A DNA stretch of 6,232 nt from Flavobacterium sp. (GTDB taxonomy: Bacteria > Bacteroidota > Bacteroidia > Flavobacteriales > Flavobacteriaceae). Numbering within the stretch: the first letter of the stretch is position 1; every line of letters begins with the position of its first letter. Of this stretch, positions 1 to 5,460 are shown one piece after another. The notes beneath the pieces are model-generated. The model had not been told where the DNA came from and searched no databases. It saw nothing but the letters and a program-made list of their open reading frames with translations. The position numbers and the translations under genes are program-made. Where the stretch lies: contig JALRGZ010000202.1 of NCBI GenBank assembly GCA_023253295.1, positions 1 through 6,232 of the forward strand, read 5' to 3'.

Positions 1-8
1 GTTCAGGG

Positions 9-16
9 CAAATATA
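9..16 (-). promoter_or_regulatory. Possible -10 (-7) box for a gene left of the window
   Basis: The minus strand reads TATATTTG here, an exact match to the Bacteroidetes TAnnTTTG box, facing out of the left edge. No TTG sits 19 to 20 bases upstream, so only half of the promoter is visible. An ATG at 20-22 on the same strand opens a frame to the edge (only seven codons visible), so this could instead be the start of a coding region. Weak call. Confidence 0.3.
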
Positions 17-36
17 AGTCATATAAATAGAATTCT

Positions 37-429
37 CTACACAGAACCTAATAGATGTTTTAAATCCGAGATTTGATTTTCCCACAATTGTTTGGCTTCA
101 TCAATTTCATCTTCTTCGGCAAAATCAACAATCATCAAAGAAACATCTTTAGTCAATTCATCCTCTAAGATATGCAATTCAAAAAAATAATCGGTATCCT
201 TATTTGCCGAATCTACCCATTTGAACTTTACTTTTTCACCTGATTTTTTCGAAGCTAATCTTGCTTTTTCTTCTGAATCATTCCAAATAAAAGTAAAAAA
301 CTCCCCTCTGGAATTAACATCATCAGCAAACCATTCTGCCAAACCAGAAGGAGTAGATATATATTGATACAATAATTGTGGTGAAGAGTTTATAGGAAAC
401 TCTATTTCATAACGTACTTTAACATCCAT
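37..429 (-). CDS. START-like (SRPBCC/AHSA1-type) domain protein
   Basis: This 130-aa protein is small, acidic and probably cytoplasmic. The whole chain fits one helix-grip fold: an N-terminal strand (residues 4-12), then a P-x-x-L-[YF]-x-[YF]-I-x-[ST]-P-x-G-L-x-x-W-F-A motif at about residues 16-35 that is typical of AHSA1/START-like proteins. Alternating strands follow, then a long C-terminal helix (about 107-127, with W-E-N-Q at about 116-119) that would cover the cavity. Proteins of this family bind hydrophobic ligands or act as co-chaperones, but for the short flavobacterial form I know of no proven ligand. There is no signal peptide or membrane segment. The start at 429 is the first Met and gives the usual family length; an A-rich leader without Shine-Dalgarno is normal in this phylum. 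It lies divergent from the tRNA gene and most likely belongs to the host chromosome, not the element. Confidence 0.85.
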   Translation of the reverse strand: MDVKVRYEIEFPINSSPQLLYQYISTPSGLAEWFADDVNSRGEFFTFIWNDSEEKARLASKKSGEKVKFKWVDSANKDTDYFFELHILEDELTKDVSLMIVDFAEEDEIDEAKQLWENQISDLKHLLGSV

Positions 430-517
430 AAAAGACCGATTTATTTTTTTCGAATATATACAATATAATATCTAAAAAAAAACGTTTTTAAAAATATTTT
501 TTTTCTGCATTTTTTTC

Positions 518-547
518 TTGCGTGATATATTTTTATTCCTATCTTTG
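518..547 (+). promoter_or_regulatory. Sigma-ABfr-type promoter of the tRNA gene
   Basis: TTG at 518-520 and TATCTTTG at 540-547 are separated by 19 bases, the spacing and sequence of the Bacteroidetes housekeeping promoter (TTG near -33, TAnnTTTG near -7). Transcription would begin at about 552, roughly 30 bases before the mature tRNA. This is the best promoter match in the window. Confidence 0.8.
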
Positions 548-583
548 CACCCGCAATCAGGAACAGTATTAGCCTGAACATTT

Positions 584-657
584 GGCGAGGTAGCTCAGTT
601 GGTTAGAGCGCAGGATTCATAACCCTGAGGTCACGGGTTCAACTCCCGTCTTCGCTA
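584..657 (+). tRNA. tRNA-Met (anticodon CAU), element insertion site
   Basis: A full cloverleaf can be folded: acceptor GGCGAGG (584-590) with CTTCGCT (650-656) including two G:U pairs, discriminator A657, D stem GCTC/GAGC, anticodon loop TTCATAA and T stem ACGGG/CCCGT with loop TTCAACT. CCA is not encoded (CGA follows), as is common in this phylum. The last pair of the anticodon stem is an A31 x C39 mismatch. The acceptor stem is fully paired, starting G1:U72, so it is not a standard initiator tRNA. Elongator Met is the likely identity, but a CAU anticodon could also be lysidine-modified Ile2, which the sequence alone does not settle. The recombinase gene downstream points at its 3' end, the usual layout of a tRNA-targeting integrative element. 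The gene is intact. Confidence 0.93.
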
Positions 658-664
658 CGAAAAC
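634..664 (+). other. Probable attachment site (tRNA-Met 3' end, element left end)
   Basis: Tyrosine recombinases of genomic islands commonly recombine within the T arm or 3' end of a tRNA gene, leaving the gene restored. Here the tRNA is complete and the int gene ends less than 100 bases downstream. The expected partner is a direct copy of part of the tRNA 3' end at the far end of the element. I found none within the window, so the element should extend past 6232. The exact crossover bases cannot be set from one end. Confidence 0.45.
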
Positions 665-695
665 AAACCCTTAAACATCAATTGTTTAAGGGTTT
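665..695. terminator. Bidirectional intrinsic terminator between tRNA and int
   Basis: AAACCCTTAAACA (665-677) and TGTTTAAGGGTTT (683-695) form a perfect 13-bp stem with a 5-base loop. The plus strand continues with a T-rich run; on the minus strand the stem is also followed by TTTGTTTTC. It can stop the tRNA transcript and the int operon coming from the other side. Because it sits at the element boundary, it also insulates host from element transcription. Confidence 0.8.
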
Positions 696-726
696 TTTGT
701 TTCTTTAAATTCAAAAAAAAGCTAGA

Positions 727-775
727 CCCAAATATAAAAAGTGAGGAATTAGAGTGAGGAATCTTTCCCAAATAT
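727..775. repeat. Nested direct repeats at the int 3' end, possible recombinase arm sites
   Basis: CCCAAATAT occurs at 727-735 and 767-775, and between them AGTGAGGAAT occurs at 740-749 and 753-762 with a 13-bp period. The block overlaps the last codons and stop of int and lies about 70 to 120 bp from the tRNA 3' end, where integrase arm-type sites are often found. The role is inferred from position only. Confidence 0.4.
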
Positions 776-2020
776 TTTTATTTCGATAGCCCCCTTTTCA
801 ACTACTGATAAAATTTGCGGATCAATATAATATGATTCCAACACTTTTTCAGTCGAATGCGAAGTTAGTACCCCTGTTTCTTTTTGCATTACTTGATGCA
901 CCCACGTAATATATGTTTTCCTTAAACTCTTCAAACTTATATCTTTTTTTATATCAGCTCCATTTTTATAATGAGTAAAAGATTTTGAAAGCGCATCCAT
1001 AATCGTTTTGGATTGAACTTTTCTATCAGGTAGTAATATATAATCCTCAGATTGTTTTTTTTCATTATATCCCATCTCAACCAACAAGTCAAACAAATCA
1101 GAATTTATTGGAATGTATTTATACAAACCATCAATATTGCGACTTCTTTCTACTTTTAAGTTTTGAATTCTAAAAAATTTAACACCACTAACAGACACAT
1201 AAATATCACTCCAACGCAAATCCACAATTTCCTCTCGCCTTCCTCCTGTTAACAAAAACAATCTAAATCCATCTTTCAAATACGGCTTAAACATGTTTTT
1301 TCGCTCTCCTCTACCTCCTAAAACCATAAAAGGACTATAAGTATCAACTGCTCTTAAAATTGCACTAAACTCATCTCTGGTAACTGTATCAATATTTGAT
1401 TTCCCTACCGGTTTACGTGAATATTTTCGAAAAGGATTTTTCATTTCAATTTCTTCAATATCAATTAGAAAATCAAAAAAACCTTTGACCCCATTCATAC
1501 ATTTGTTAAAAGTTTTTGGACTATAATGGTTATCAGCCCAAGTATAAAAATTTGATACATCTTGTCTATTCACATCTATAATTCTGGTAGACTCAATGTT
1601 TTTATTTTTTTTTAATGTCTTTACAAAGTATTTACAAAATCGTATTAATTCCTTACGGTGCTCATCAGTAATATTCTTTTTAAACTGAGCATACTCACTA
1701 GCACCATTTAGATAATGATTATATTTTATTACTGAATCAACAACCGAATAGTCATTTCCTTGTGTCGAATCAACAGCTATTGTTTGGTAATTAGTCTCTT
1801 TTAAATGTTTTTCAAAATTAATCGCTTCGATTACAGCCTCGCTATAGACTCTTGACTTCAATATTTTTGACTTGACACTTCTTTGTGTTCCTGGAATATG
1901 AACTCTTACTTTATATGAAAACCTTTCAAAATGTTTACATTTAGGATTATCTACTTTACATTCTTTACAATAAATCTTAATCCCTTTATATTTATTCTTG
2001 GGCAATACTAACTTATTCAT
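749..2020 (-). CDS. Tyrosine recombinase (element integrase)
   Basis: This 423-aa protein has the layout of a site-specific integrase that would integrate and excise the element at the tRNA-Met gene. A putative zinc site lies at the N-terminus (C18, C21, C28, H30 as CxxC-x6-CxH). A SAM-like core-binding domain covers about residues 90-200, and the catalytic domain about 210-405. Catalytic candidates are R261 in T-G-G-R-R-E-E-I, K289 in the beta hairpin, R367 in K-S-L-R-K-T, H388 in T-S-H-S-T-E-K and nucleophile Y397 (nine residues after H388; Y398 is next to it). The usual His of the HxxR box is Lys (K364). The start is fixed by an ATGA overlap with the upstream gene: ATG at 2020-2018, stop TGA of the neighbour at 2019-2017, so translation is probably coupled. 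The gene reads toward the tRNA 3' end and stops at the bidirectional terminator. I recognise the family but not a named integrase. Confidence 0.92.
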   Translation of the reverse strand: MNKLVLPKNKYKGIKIYCKECKVDNPKCKHFERFSYKVRVHIPGTQRSVKSKILKSRVYSEAVIEAINFEKHLKETNYQTIAVDSTQGNDYSVVDSVIKYNHYLNGASEYAQFKKNITDEHRKELIRFCKYFVKTLKKNKNIESTRIIDVNRQDVSNFYTWADNHYSPKTFNKCMNGVKGFFDFLIDIEEIEMKNPFRKYSRKPVGKSNIDTVTRDEFSAILRAVDTYSPFMVLGGRGERKNMFKPYLKDGFRLFLLTGGRREEIVDLRWSDIYVSVSGVKFFRIQNLKVERSRNIDGLYKYIPINSDLFDLLVEMGYNEKKQSEDYILLPDRKVQSKTIMDALSKSFTHYKNGADIKKDISLKSLRKTYITWVHQVMQKETGVLTSHSTEKVLESYYIDPQILSVVEKGAIEIKIFGKDSSL

Positions 2021-2514
2021 TTCATCAAGTCATTATATAATTTCTCATCCTCAACATTTCTTTTCACTTTGGTAGTTGGCTTGAAGTCAAACTCTCCATC
2101 TAATTGTAAAACCATAAGGTCATACGCATTCTCATCTTTAACCAAATTTCTATATATTTTTTTCCATTTGGATGGATACTTCAATTTTAAAGATTTCACA
2201 AAAGGTTTGTCAATTTCACAGATAACTTCAATTTCATAAACAATATTTTGTTTTGAAAATTTATGAATTAAAACACCTTTTCTTTCTAGCCATCTTTTAG
2301 CAGTTGCATTATTTAAAAGTTTTAGTTTAGCTGCAACTTCTGAAATTGTTAGAATTGACAAACTGTTTAGTTTTTCTAGTTTATTCTCGCTCTCTACTAC
2401 TGCTTTACTAAATAATCCTTTCTTCTCTTCAGAAGGTGGTAGTTCAATCTCAAAGTCATTCAATGATTTCTGAGTACTGATTTTACTTTTTCCATTCATT
2501 AATTCTTCTTCCAT
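2017..2514 (-). CDS. HTH protein coupled to the integrase, candidate excisionase
   Basis: This 165-aa basic protein is the first gene of the int operon. Residues 1-50 are polar and probably disordered. About 54-97 (from I-L-T-I-S-E-V-A-A-K-L through T-A-K-R-W-L-E-R-K-G-V to Y-E-I-E-V) look like a winged helix of the MerR/excisionase sort, with a recognition helix around T71-G80. Residues 105-125 are rich in K, Y and W, and the tail is charged. A small HTH protein directly upstream of an integrase is a common place for a recombination directionality factor, so I infer that it steers recombination to excision, or represses its own operon. The start at 2514 is supported by a real Shine-Dalgarno AAAGGA (2522-2527) seven bases upstream, rare in this phylum; Met6 is less likely. 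It overlaps int by four bases. I do not recognise a named family. Confidence 0.75.
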   Translation of the reverse strand: MEEELMNGKSKISTQKSLNDFEIELPPSEEKKGLFSKAVVESENKLEKLNSLSILTISEVAAKLKLLNNATAKRWLERKGVLIHKFSKQNIVYEIEVICEIDKPFVKSLKLKYPSKWKKIYRNLVKDENAYDLMVLQLDGEFDFKPTTKVKRNVEDEKLYNDLMK

Positions 2515-2521
2515 ACTTGAG

Positions 2522-2527
2522 TCCTTT
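2522..2527 (-). promoter_or_regulatory. Shine-Dalgarno sequence of the HTH/int operon
   Basis: The minus strand carries AAAGGA, preceded by GG, seven bases before the ATG at 2514. The other starts in the window have no such sequence. It decides the start of the HTH gene, and it lies just downstream of the leader hairpin, so folding or translation of the leader could control its access. Confidence 0.6.
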
Positions 2528-2530
2528 CCA

Positions 2531-2572
2531 TTAGAAAAAGACCATCACTGGTCTTTTTGGTTCAACTTTCAT
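2531..2572 (-). CDS. Possible 13-aa leader peptide upstream of the HTH/int operon
   Basis: A short frame reads MKVEPKRPVMVFF then TAA. It begins nine bases after the -10-like box at 2582-2589 and runs through the entire hairpin at 2535-2558, ending 16 bases before the HTH start codon. A ribosome translating it would melt the hairpin, as in leader-peptide attenuation. Bacteroides elements such as CTnDOT use a leader peptide and hairpin in front of tetQ, so the mechanism has precedent in the phylum. A frame this short can arise by chance, so this is a hypothesis. Confidence 0.3.
   Translation of the reverse strand: MKVEPKRPVMVFF
2535..2558. terminator. Terminator-like hairpin in the operon leader
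   Basis: AAAAAGACCA (2535-2544) and TGGTCTTTTT (2549-2558) form a perfect 10-bp stem with a 4-base loop, and a T run is part of either outgoing arm. It lies between the 538-aa gene and the HTH gene, both on the minus strand, so it may simply end the upstream transcript. No promoter box is visible between it and the HTH start 20 bases on. It is therefore probably inside the HTH/int leader and may act as an attenuator. Confidence 0.6.
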
Positions 2573-2573
2573 C

Positions 2574-2589
2574 TATCTTTATAAAGATA
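2574..2589 (-). promoter_or_regulatory. 16-bp palindrome with a -10-like box for the HTH/int operon
   Basis: TATCTTTATAAAGATA is a perfect palindrome. Read on the minus strand its first half, TATCTTTA, matches TAnnTTTG except for the last base. No TTG is found 19 to 20 bases upstream; that place is taken by the shared operator-like repeat at 2608-2632, which suggests an activated or repressed promoter. The symmetry makes this both a possible promoter core and a possible binding site. Confidence 0.4.
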
Positions 2590-2607
2590 AATCGCATAAA
2601 TGAATTT

Positions 2608-2632
2608 ATCCTAATCAAAATTTGCTGAGGAT
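2608..2632. repeat. Operator-like repeat, copy 1 (upstream of HTH/int)
   Basis: The plus strand at 2610-2632 matches 5687-5709 at 20 of 23 positions. The minus strand, read toward the operon, contains TGATTAGGAT exactly as in copy 2 and places it 18 bases before the -10-like box. This copy has lost most of the dyad symmetry seen in copy 2. A separate 7-bp inverted repeat (TTATCCT 2606-2612, AGGATAA 2628-2634) overlaps it. Confidence 0.5.
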
Positions 2633-2679
2633 AATTGCTTTGAAAATGGCTTTACTTTGTCTTTATGGACAATCGTTCA

Positions 2680-4296
2680 TTAATCAAATTTGACTTCTTT
2701 CAATAGTTTAGCTTCTTTAATTGTAGTATCTAATTCAGCATTCAATTTCTCAACAATCTCTTTCATTTGAGTTACTTCTTGAGCTTTAAGCTTTGATAAT
2801 TTATGTTGTAGCATCATGTGTTTTTCCAAAAAAGGAAAGAAATCCGTCCAAAAAATCTCCAACATATAATTGTATTTGTAAATATCTGAATCAGCATACA
2901 AACACATTTTCCATAATGTCTGATTGGAAACATAATTAGGAACGTAATAGGTTTTTATATAAATGTATGTTCGGCAGAAAGACTGAAAAAACAGAGTAAA
3001 CAAGTATTCTAAAACTTGATAGTTTTGCTCTTCATTATTAACTATTGTCAAAAACTGCGTAGCTGTATCCTTCACTGTTCTGTAATGAAAATGTAAATCA
3101 GCATAATGATCTTCATGAGGAACTTCCCAATGAATTTCCGCATGGAATTTACTGGAAGAATAAATCAAATTACTTTCTTTAACTACAACTGTAAAGAAAC
3201 TTTGATACCAATAGAGATGATTTTGTATCCAGCTTCTACTATGACCTAATAAAACAAAATCATAGCAATCGCCCATCTTAATTTGTAATGACTGGTTAAT
3301 GGAGCGTAATTTATGATTACTTATTCCATTTGCTATAAGCAGGAGATAATAAGTAGAAAACTCTCCGTAAGTAATTTGGTGATACAAAAAAATCTCTTCG
3401 GCATCAATTGATTTTAATATTGTTTGTATTGCTGAGTCAAGAATTGGATTTTTGGTTTTTTCTTCAATTTGTTTTACAGTTCGTTGCTCTTTTGAGTATT
3501 CTTTTTTGATTAGCTTCTTCAATTCAGAAAAACGTTCTCCAACAAGATTAAATAGATTTTGTTCAGCGACACCTAAAGCCTCATACATTTCGTTTTCATA
3601 CAGAGCATCATCGTTGGCAGTTGCCTCTTTTGCCCTTTCAATGAATTGTGTGAGGTAAAATTTGCTAGGACTGTCTTTTACGAAATACTTTTGAATTTCC
3701 GGAATGTATCTTATCAAATTAGTAATTCTTTCATCTAAACTCAGATTATCAGATTTATAACCTGCATACAATTCTTCCAGATAGTCCATATCATATTCAA
3801 TCAATCTGGAATAAGAACTGAAAACAGTGTTCGAGATACCTTCCGAAATGATTTTTTTAATTTCTGAATGATGCAAATCGTGATCGTGATAAAAACGGTC
3901 TTGGTATACATTGAATTTCTTTTTGTATTTCTTCCAATCCCGTTTAATCACAAGTAAATTTTCTGATTCATTATTTTGGTAAATAATACACGTTTGGCGA
4001 CAGTAGTATTCGATAAATGGAGAAGCTAAAAAATACAGATGGTGAAGTCTGGAAGAGTAAATAAAATAAACATCGATGTTCCAATTCCTTTTAACCTTTT
4101 TGACCCACTTGTTTAATTGGAGTTTTATTGCATCTGAATTTTTATCAATATGGATTATAAGATGCGAACATGAGTAAGAAGAACTTTTGTTAAAGAATAT
4201 CTGAATAATGTTATATTGATTAACCAATTGTCTGAGTATATTTTCCAAGTACTCGTTTTCGAGTTTAGGAAAGGATAGTTTTGCTAAAGCTTTCAT
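2680..4296 (-). CDS. Unassigned 538-aa protein with duplicated NTase-like/HEPN-like halves
   Basis: I do not recognise a named family. The chain is soluble, very rich in Tyr, Phe and His, with no signal peptide or membrane span. Segments 30-108 and 299-382 resemble each other: I-F-[FL] at the start, an L-I-I/L-L-I strand, a basic helix, D-V-Y-F-I versus Y-D-F-V-L, H-L-Y-F versus H-L-Y-W, and C-I-I-Y versus N-L-I-Y at the end. The order of strands and helices suggests a degenerate nucleotidyltransferase-like fold, each copy followed by a helical segment (about 119-205 and 401-475) of HEPN-like aspect. No catalytic G-S-x(n)-DxD and no RxxxxH are visible. A charged coiled coil closes it (about 490-535). 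The start at 4296 is the first Met, with an A-rich leader and no Shine-Dalgarno. It sits between int and the repressor as likely cargo; a defence or regulatory role is only conjecture. Confidence 0.6.
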   Translation of the reverse strand: MKALAKLSFPKLENEYLENILRQLVNQYNIIQIFFNKSSSYSCSHLIIHIDKNSDAIKLQLNKWVKKVKRNWNIDVYFIYSSRLHHLYFLASPFIEYYCRQTCIIYQNNESENLLVIKRDWKKYKKKFNVYQDRFYHDHDLHHSEIKKIISEGISNTVFSSYSRLIEYDMDYLEELYAGYKSDNLSLDERITNLIRYIPEIQKYFVKDSPSKFYLTQFIERAKEATANDDALYENEMYEALGVAEQNLFNLVGERFSELKKLIKKEYSKEQRTVKQIEEKTKNPILDSAIQTILKSIDAEEIFLYHQITYGEFSTYYLLLIANGISNHKLRSINQSLQIKMGDCYDFVLLGHSRSWIQNHLYWYQSFFTVVVKESNLIYSSSKFHAEIHWEVPHEDHYADLHFHYRTVKDTATQFLTIVNNEEQNYQVLEYLFTLFFQSFCRTYIYIKTYYVPNYVSNQTLWKMCLYADSDIYKYNYMLEIFWTDFFPFLEKHMMLQHKLSKLKAQEVTQMKEIVEKLNAELDTTIKEAKLLKEVKFD

Positions 4297-4313
4297 AATT
4301 TTGATTTTTTTAA

Positions 4314-4343
4314 TTGATACCTGTCTGAAAAATTGTATTTTTG
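4314..4343 (+). promoter_or_regulatory. Promoter candidate P1 upstream of the XRE repressor
   Basis: TTG at 4314-4316 and TATTTTTG at 4336-4343 are spaced by 19 bases, an exact fit to the phylum consensus. A start near 4348 would give a leader of about 120 bases that carries the inverted repeat at 4403-4422. It faces away from the 538-aa gene, whose start lies 18 bases to the left, so the two genes are divergent and share this region. No matching box for the 538-aa gene was found. Confidence 0.6.
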
Positions 4344-4402
4344 TTTAATACATTGCAAGTAAGCGATAGATTGTACCGTACCGAACTAATCGGAATTGTA
4401 TC

Positions 4403-4422
4403 TTACAAAAGCTCGCTTGTAA
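4403..4422. promoter_or_regulatory. Inverted repeat, possible operator of the XRE gene
   Basis: TTACAA (4403-4408) and TTGTAA (4417-4422) flank AAGCTCGC, with GC/GC adding to the symmetry. It lies 36 bases upstream of the P2 box in the intergenic region between divergent genes, a common place for autoregulatory repressor sites. A hexamer CTAATC (4386-4391), also the half-site of the repeats at 2608 and 5687, lies just upstream. Confidence 0.4.
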
Positions 4423-4457
4423 ATTACCAACAGACTTTTCTTTTTAGAAATTTTAAA

Positions 4458-4465
4458 TATCTTTG
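4458..4465 (+). promoter_or_regulatory. Promoter candidate P2, leaderless start of the XRE gene
   Basis: TATCTTTG is a perfect match to the -7 box and is the same word as in the tRNA promoter. Only four bases separate it from the ATG at 4470, so transcription would begin on or next to the start codon. No clear TTG is seen 19 bases upstream (T-rich only), as might be expected of a regulated promoter. Confidence 0.5.
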
Positions 4466-4469
4466 AGAC

Positions 4470-4880
4470 ATGGATACAGAGACAAAAACAAAACATATCG
4501 GTAGAAATATTAGCCGCATCAGAGAGCTTAGAGGCATAAAGCAGGAAGCCCTTGCACAAGCTATCGGTGTGAGTCAACAATCGGTTTCAAATATTGAAGG
4601 AAGCGAAACAATTGAAGATGATAAATTAAAAGCTATTGCTGAAGCACTGGGAGTTACAACAGAGGGAATTAAGAATTTTTCTGAAGAAGGTGTTATTAAT
4701 TACTTTAACACATTTAACGAAACTGTTTCAAGTAGTAATTTTGGACACAACAATACATGCAATTTTAACCCAATAGACAAACTAGTCGAAGCATACGAAG
4801 AAAATAAAAAACTATATGAGCGTCTAGTTCAAGCCGAAAAAGAAAAAATCGAATATTTAGAAAAACTATTAAATAAATAA
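4470..4880 (+). CDS. XRE-family (HTH_3) transcriptional repressor
   Basis: This is a 136-aa DNA-binding regulator of the Cro/C1 type. The five-helix HTH covers about residues 9-66: I-G-R-N-I-S-R-I-R-E-L-R-G-I-K-Q-E-A-L-A, then the recognition helix V-S-Q-Q-S-V-S-N-I-E-G, then L-K-A-I-A-E-A-L-G-V. A linker rich in Asn, Ser and Phe follows (about 75-100). A charged coiled-coil tail (about 103-135, E-E-N-K-K-L-Y-E-R-L-V-Q-A-E-K-E) probably dimerises it. There is no peptidase domain, so release would not be by LexA-like self-cleavage. Such proteins guard mobile elements, often repressing their excision and transfer genes and themselves; the target here is inferred. It is divergent from the 538-aa gene, has two promoter candidates and ends before a hairpin. 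The start at 4470 agrees with the family's N-terminal length. Confidence 0.9.
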   Translation: MDTETKTKHIGRNISRIRELRGIKQEALAQAIGVSQQSVSNIEGSETIEDDKLKAIAEALGVTTEGIKNFSEEGVINYFNTFNETVSSSNFGHNNTCNFNPIDKLVEAYEENKKLYERLVQAEKEKIEYLEKLLNK

Positions 4881-4901
4881 GATTTCATAATATATTAATT
4901 C

Positions 4902-4935
4902 CAACAAGAGGCTCGTTTTACGAGTCTCTTTGTTG
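4902..4935 (+). terminator. Terminator hairpin after the XRE gene
   Basis: CAACAAGAGGCTCG (4902-4915) pairs with CGAGTCTCTTTGTTG (4921-4935) around a TTTTA loop, with one bulged base and one G:U pair. It begins 22 bases after the XRE stop codon. The following T tract is short and interrupted, so termination may be partial and could let some transcript reach the 86-aa gene. Confidence 0.6.
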
Positions 4936-4979
4936 TTAGAAGTATTTTATTTGTTGTAAAAACACTTAAGAAAACTATA

Positions 4980-5240
4980 ATGGATAAGATTATAAAACTT
5001 AGAGTAAAAAAGGAAATTGACAGGGGAAATGAGCTTAAAGTTTTAAAATTAAAAGGAACTTTAATCACGAAAGGTTACACCGAAATTATTCATATCGAAG
5101 ATGAAAATGAAGATTTTTATCTCAACACTTTTTCTACTTCACCTGAACAAAAAAAGGATGCTGAAAATTATGTTTTAGAATTCATTTCTACGAATGATTT
5201 AAGAGACACAATTTCTTTAATTAACACTCCAAAAAAATAA
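4980..5240 (+). CDS. Small hypothetical protein, 86 aa
   Basis: I do not recognise this protein. It is strongly charged, with no signal peptide or membrane segment. Residues 3-45 alternate as beta strands (I-I-K-L-R-V-K-K-E-I, L-K-V-L-K-L-K-G-T-L-I, T-E-I-I-H-I-E). After an acidic turn (E-D-E-N-E-D) come F-Y-L-N-T-F and a helix of about 57-69 (K-K-D-A-E-N-Y-V-L-E-F). It lies 99 bases after the XRE gene on the same strand, with a hairpin between, so it may be co-transcribed only in part. The start has an A-rich leader with no Shine-Dalgarno and no clear promoter of its own. Codon use looks like that of the neighbours. It could be an accessory protein of the element; no function is claimed. Confidence 0.6.
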   Translation: MDKIIKLRVKKEIDRGNELKVLKLKGTLITKGYTEIIHIEDENEDFYLNTFSTSPEQKKDAENYVLEFISTNDLRDTISLINTPKK

Positions 5241-5330
5241 AATTTCAGACTGCTTTATACACTGTCAGACATCCTCAAAAACCTTCGGATGAATCCTCAG
5301 AATTTTGTGGATTGAAAAACAAAATATTGC

Positions 5331-5395
5331 TTGAAAAAGTACACTTCTTTTGTTCTATATTTTTCATTGGATTTTGTAGAAGTGTACCCTTTCAA
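5331..5395. repeat. Long inverted repeat with 18-nt arms
   Basis: TTGAAAAAGTACACTTCT (5331-5348) pairs with AGAAGTGTACCCTTTCAA (5378-5395) with two A:C mismatches; the inner ten pairs are perfect. The loop is 29 bases. Each arm holds the word CACTTCT or its complement, which recurs in the structure at 5478-5574. It could terminate transcription from the left, or bind a protein. Confidence 0.6.
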
Positions 5396-5460
5396 AAGAC
5401 ATAAAAAAAGAAGACTCTTTCAGAATATTGATAGGTTTTCCGATTCCATTCCAAAGGAGA

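Noticed and set aside
3452..3658. Open frame of 68 codons on the plus strand
   Set aside because: It lies entirely antisense inside the 538-aa gene and the Cys/Ser/Phe-rich translation is typical of a shadow frame.
2680..4296. HEPN ribonuclease with RxxxxH active site
   Set aside because: The only suitable Arg in the C-terminal helical segment (R442) is followed by T-Y-I-Y-I-K with no His at the needed distance, so an active HEPN nuclease is not claimed.
4386..4580. Open frame of 64 codons on the minus strand
   Set aside because: It covers the promoter region and the HTH-coding part of the XRE gene on the opposite strand; no independent support.
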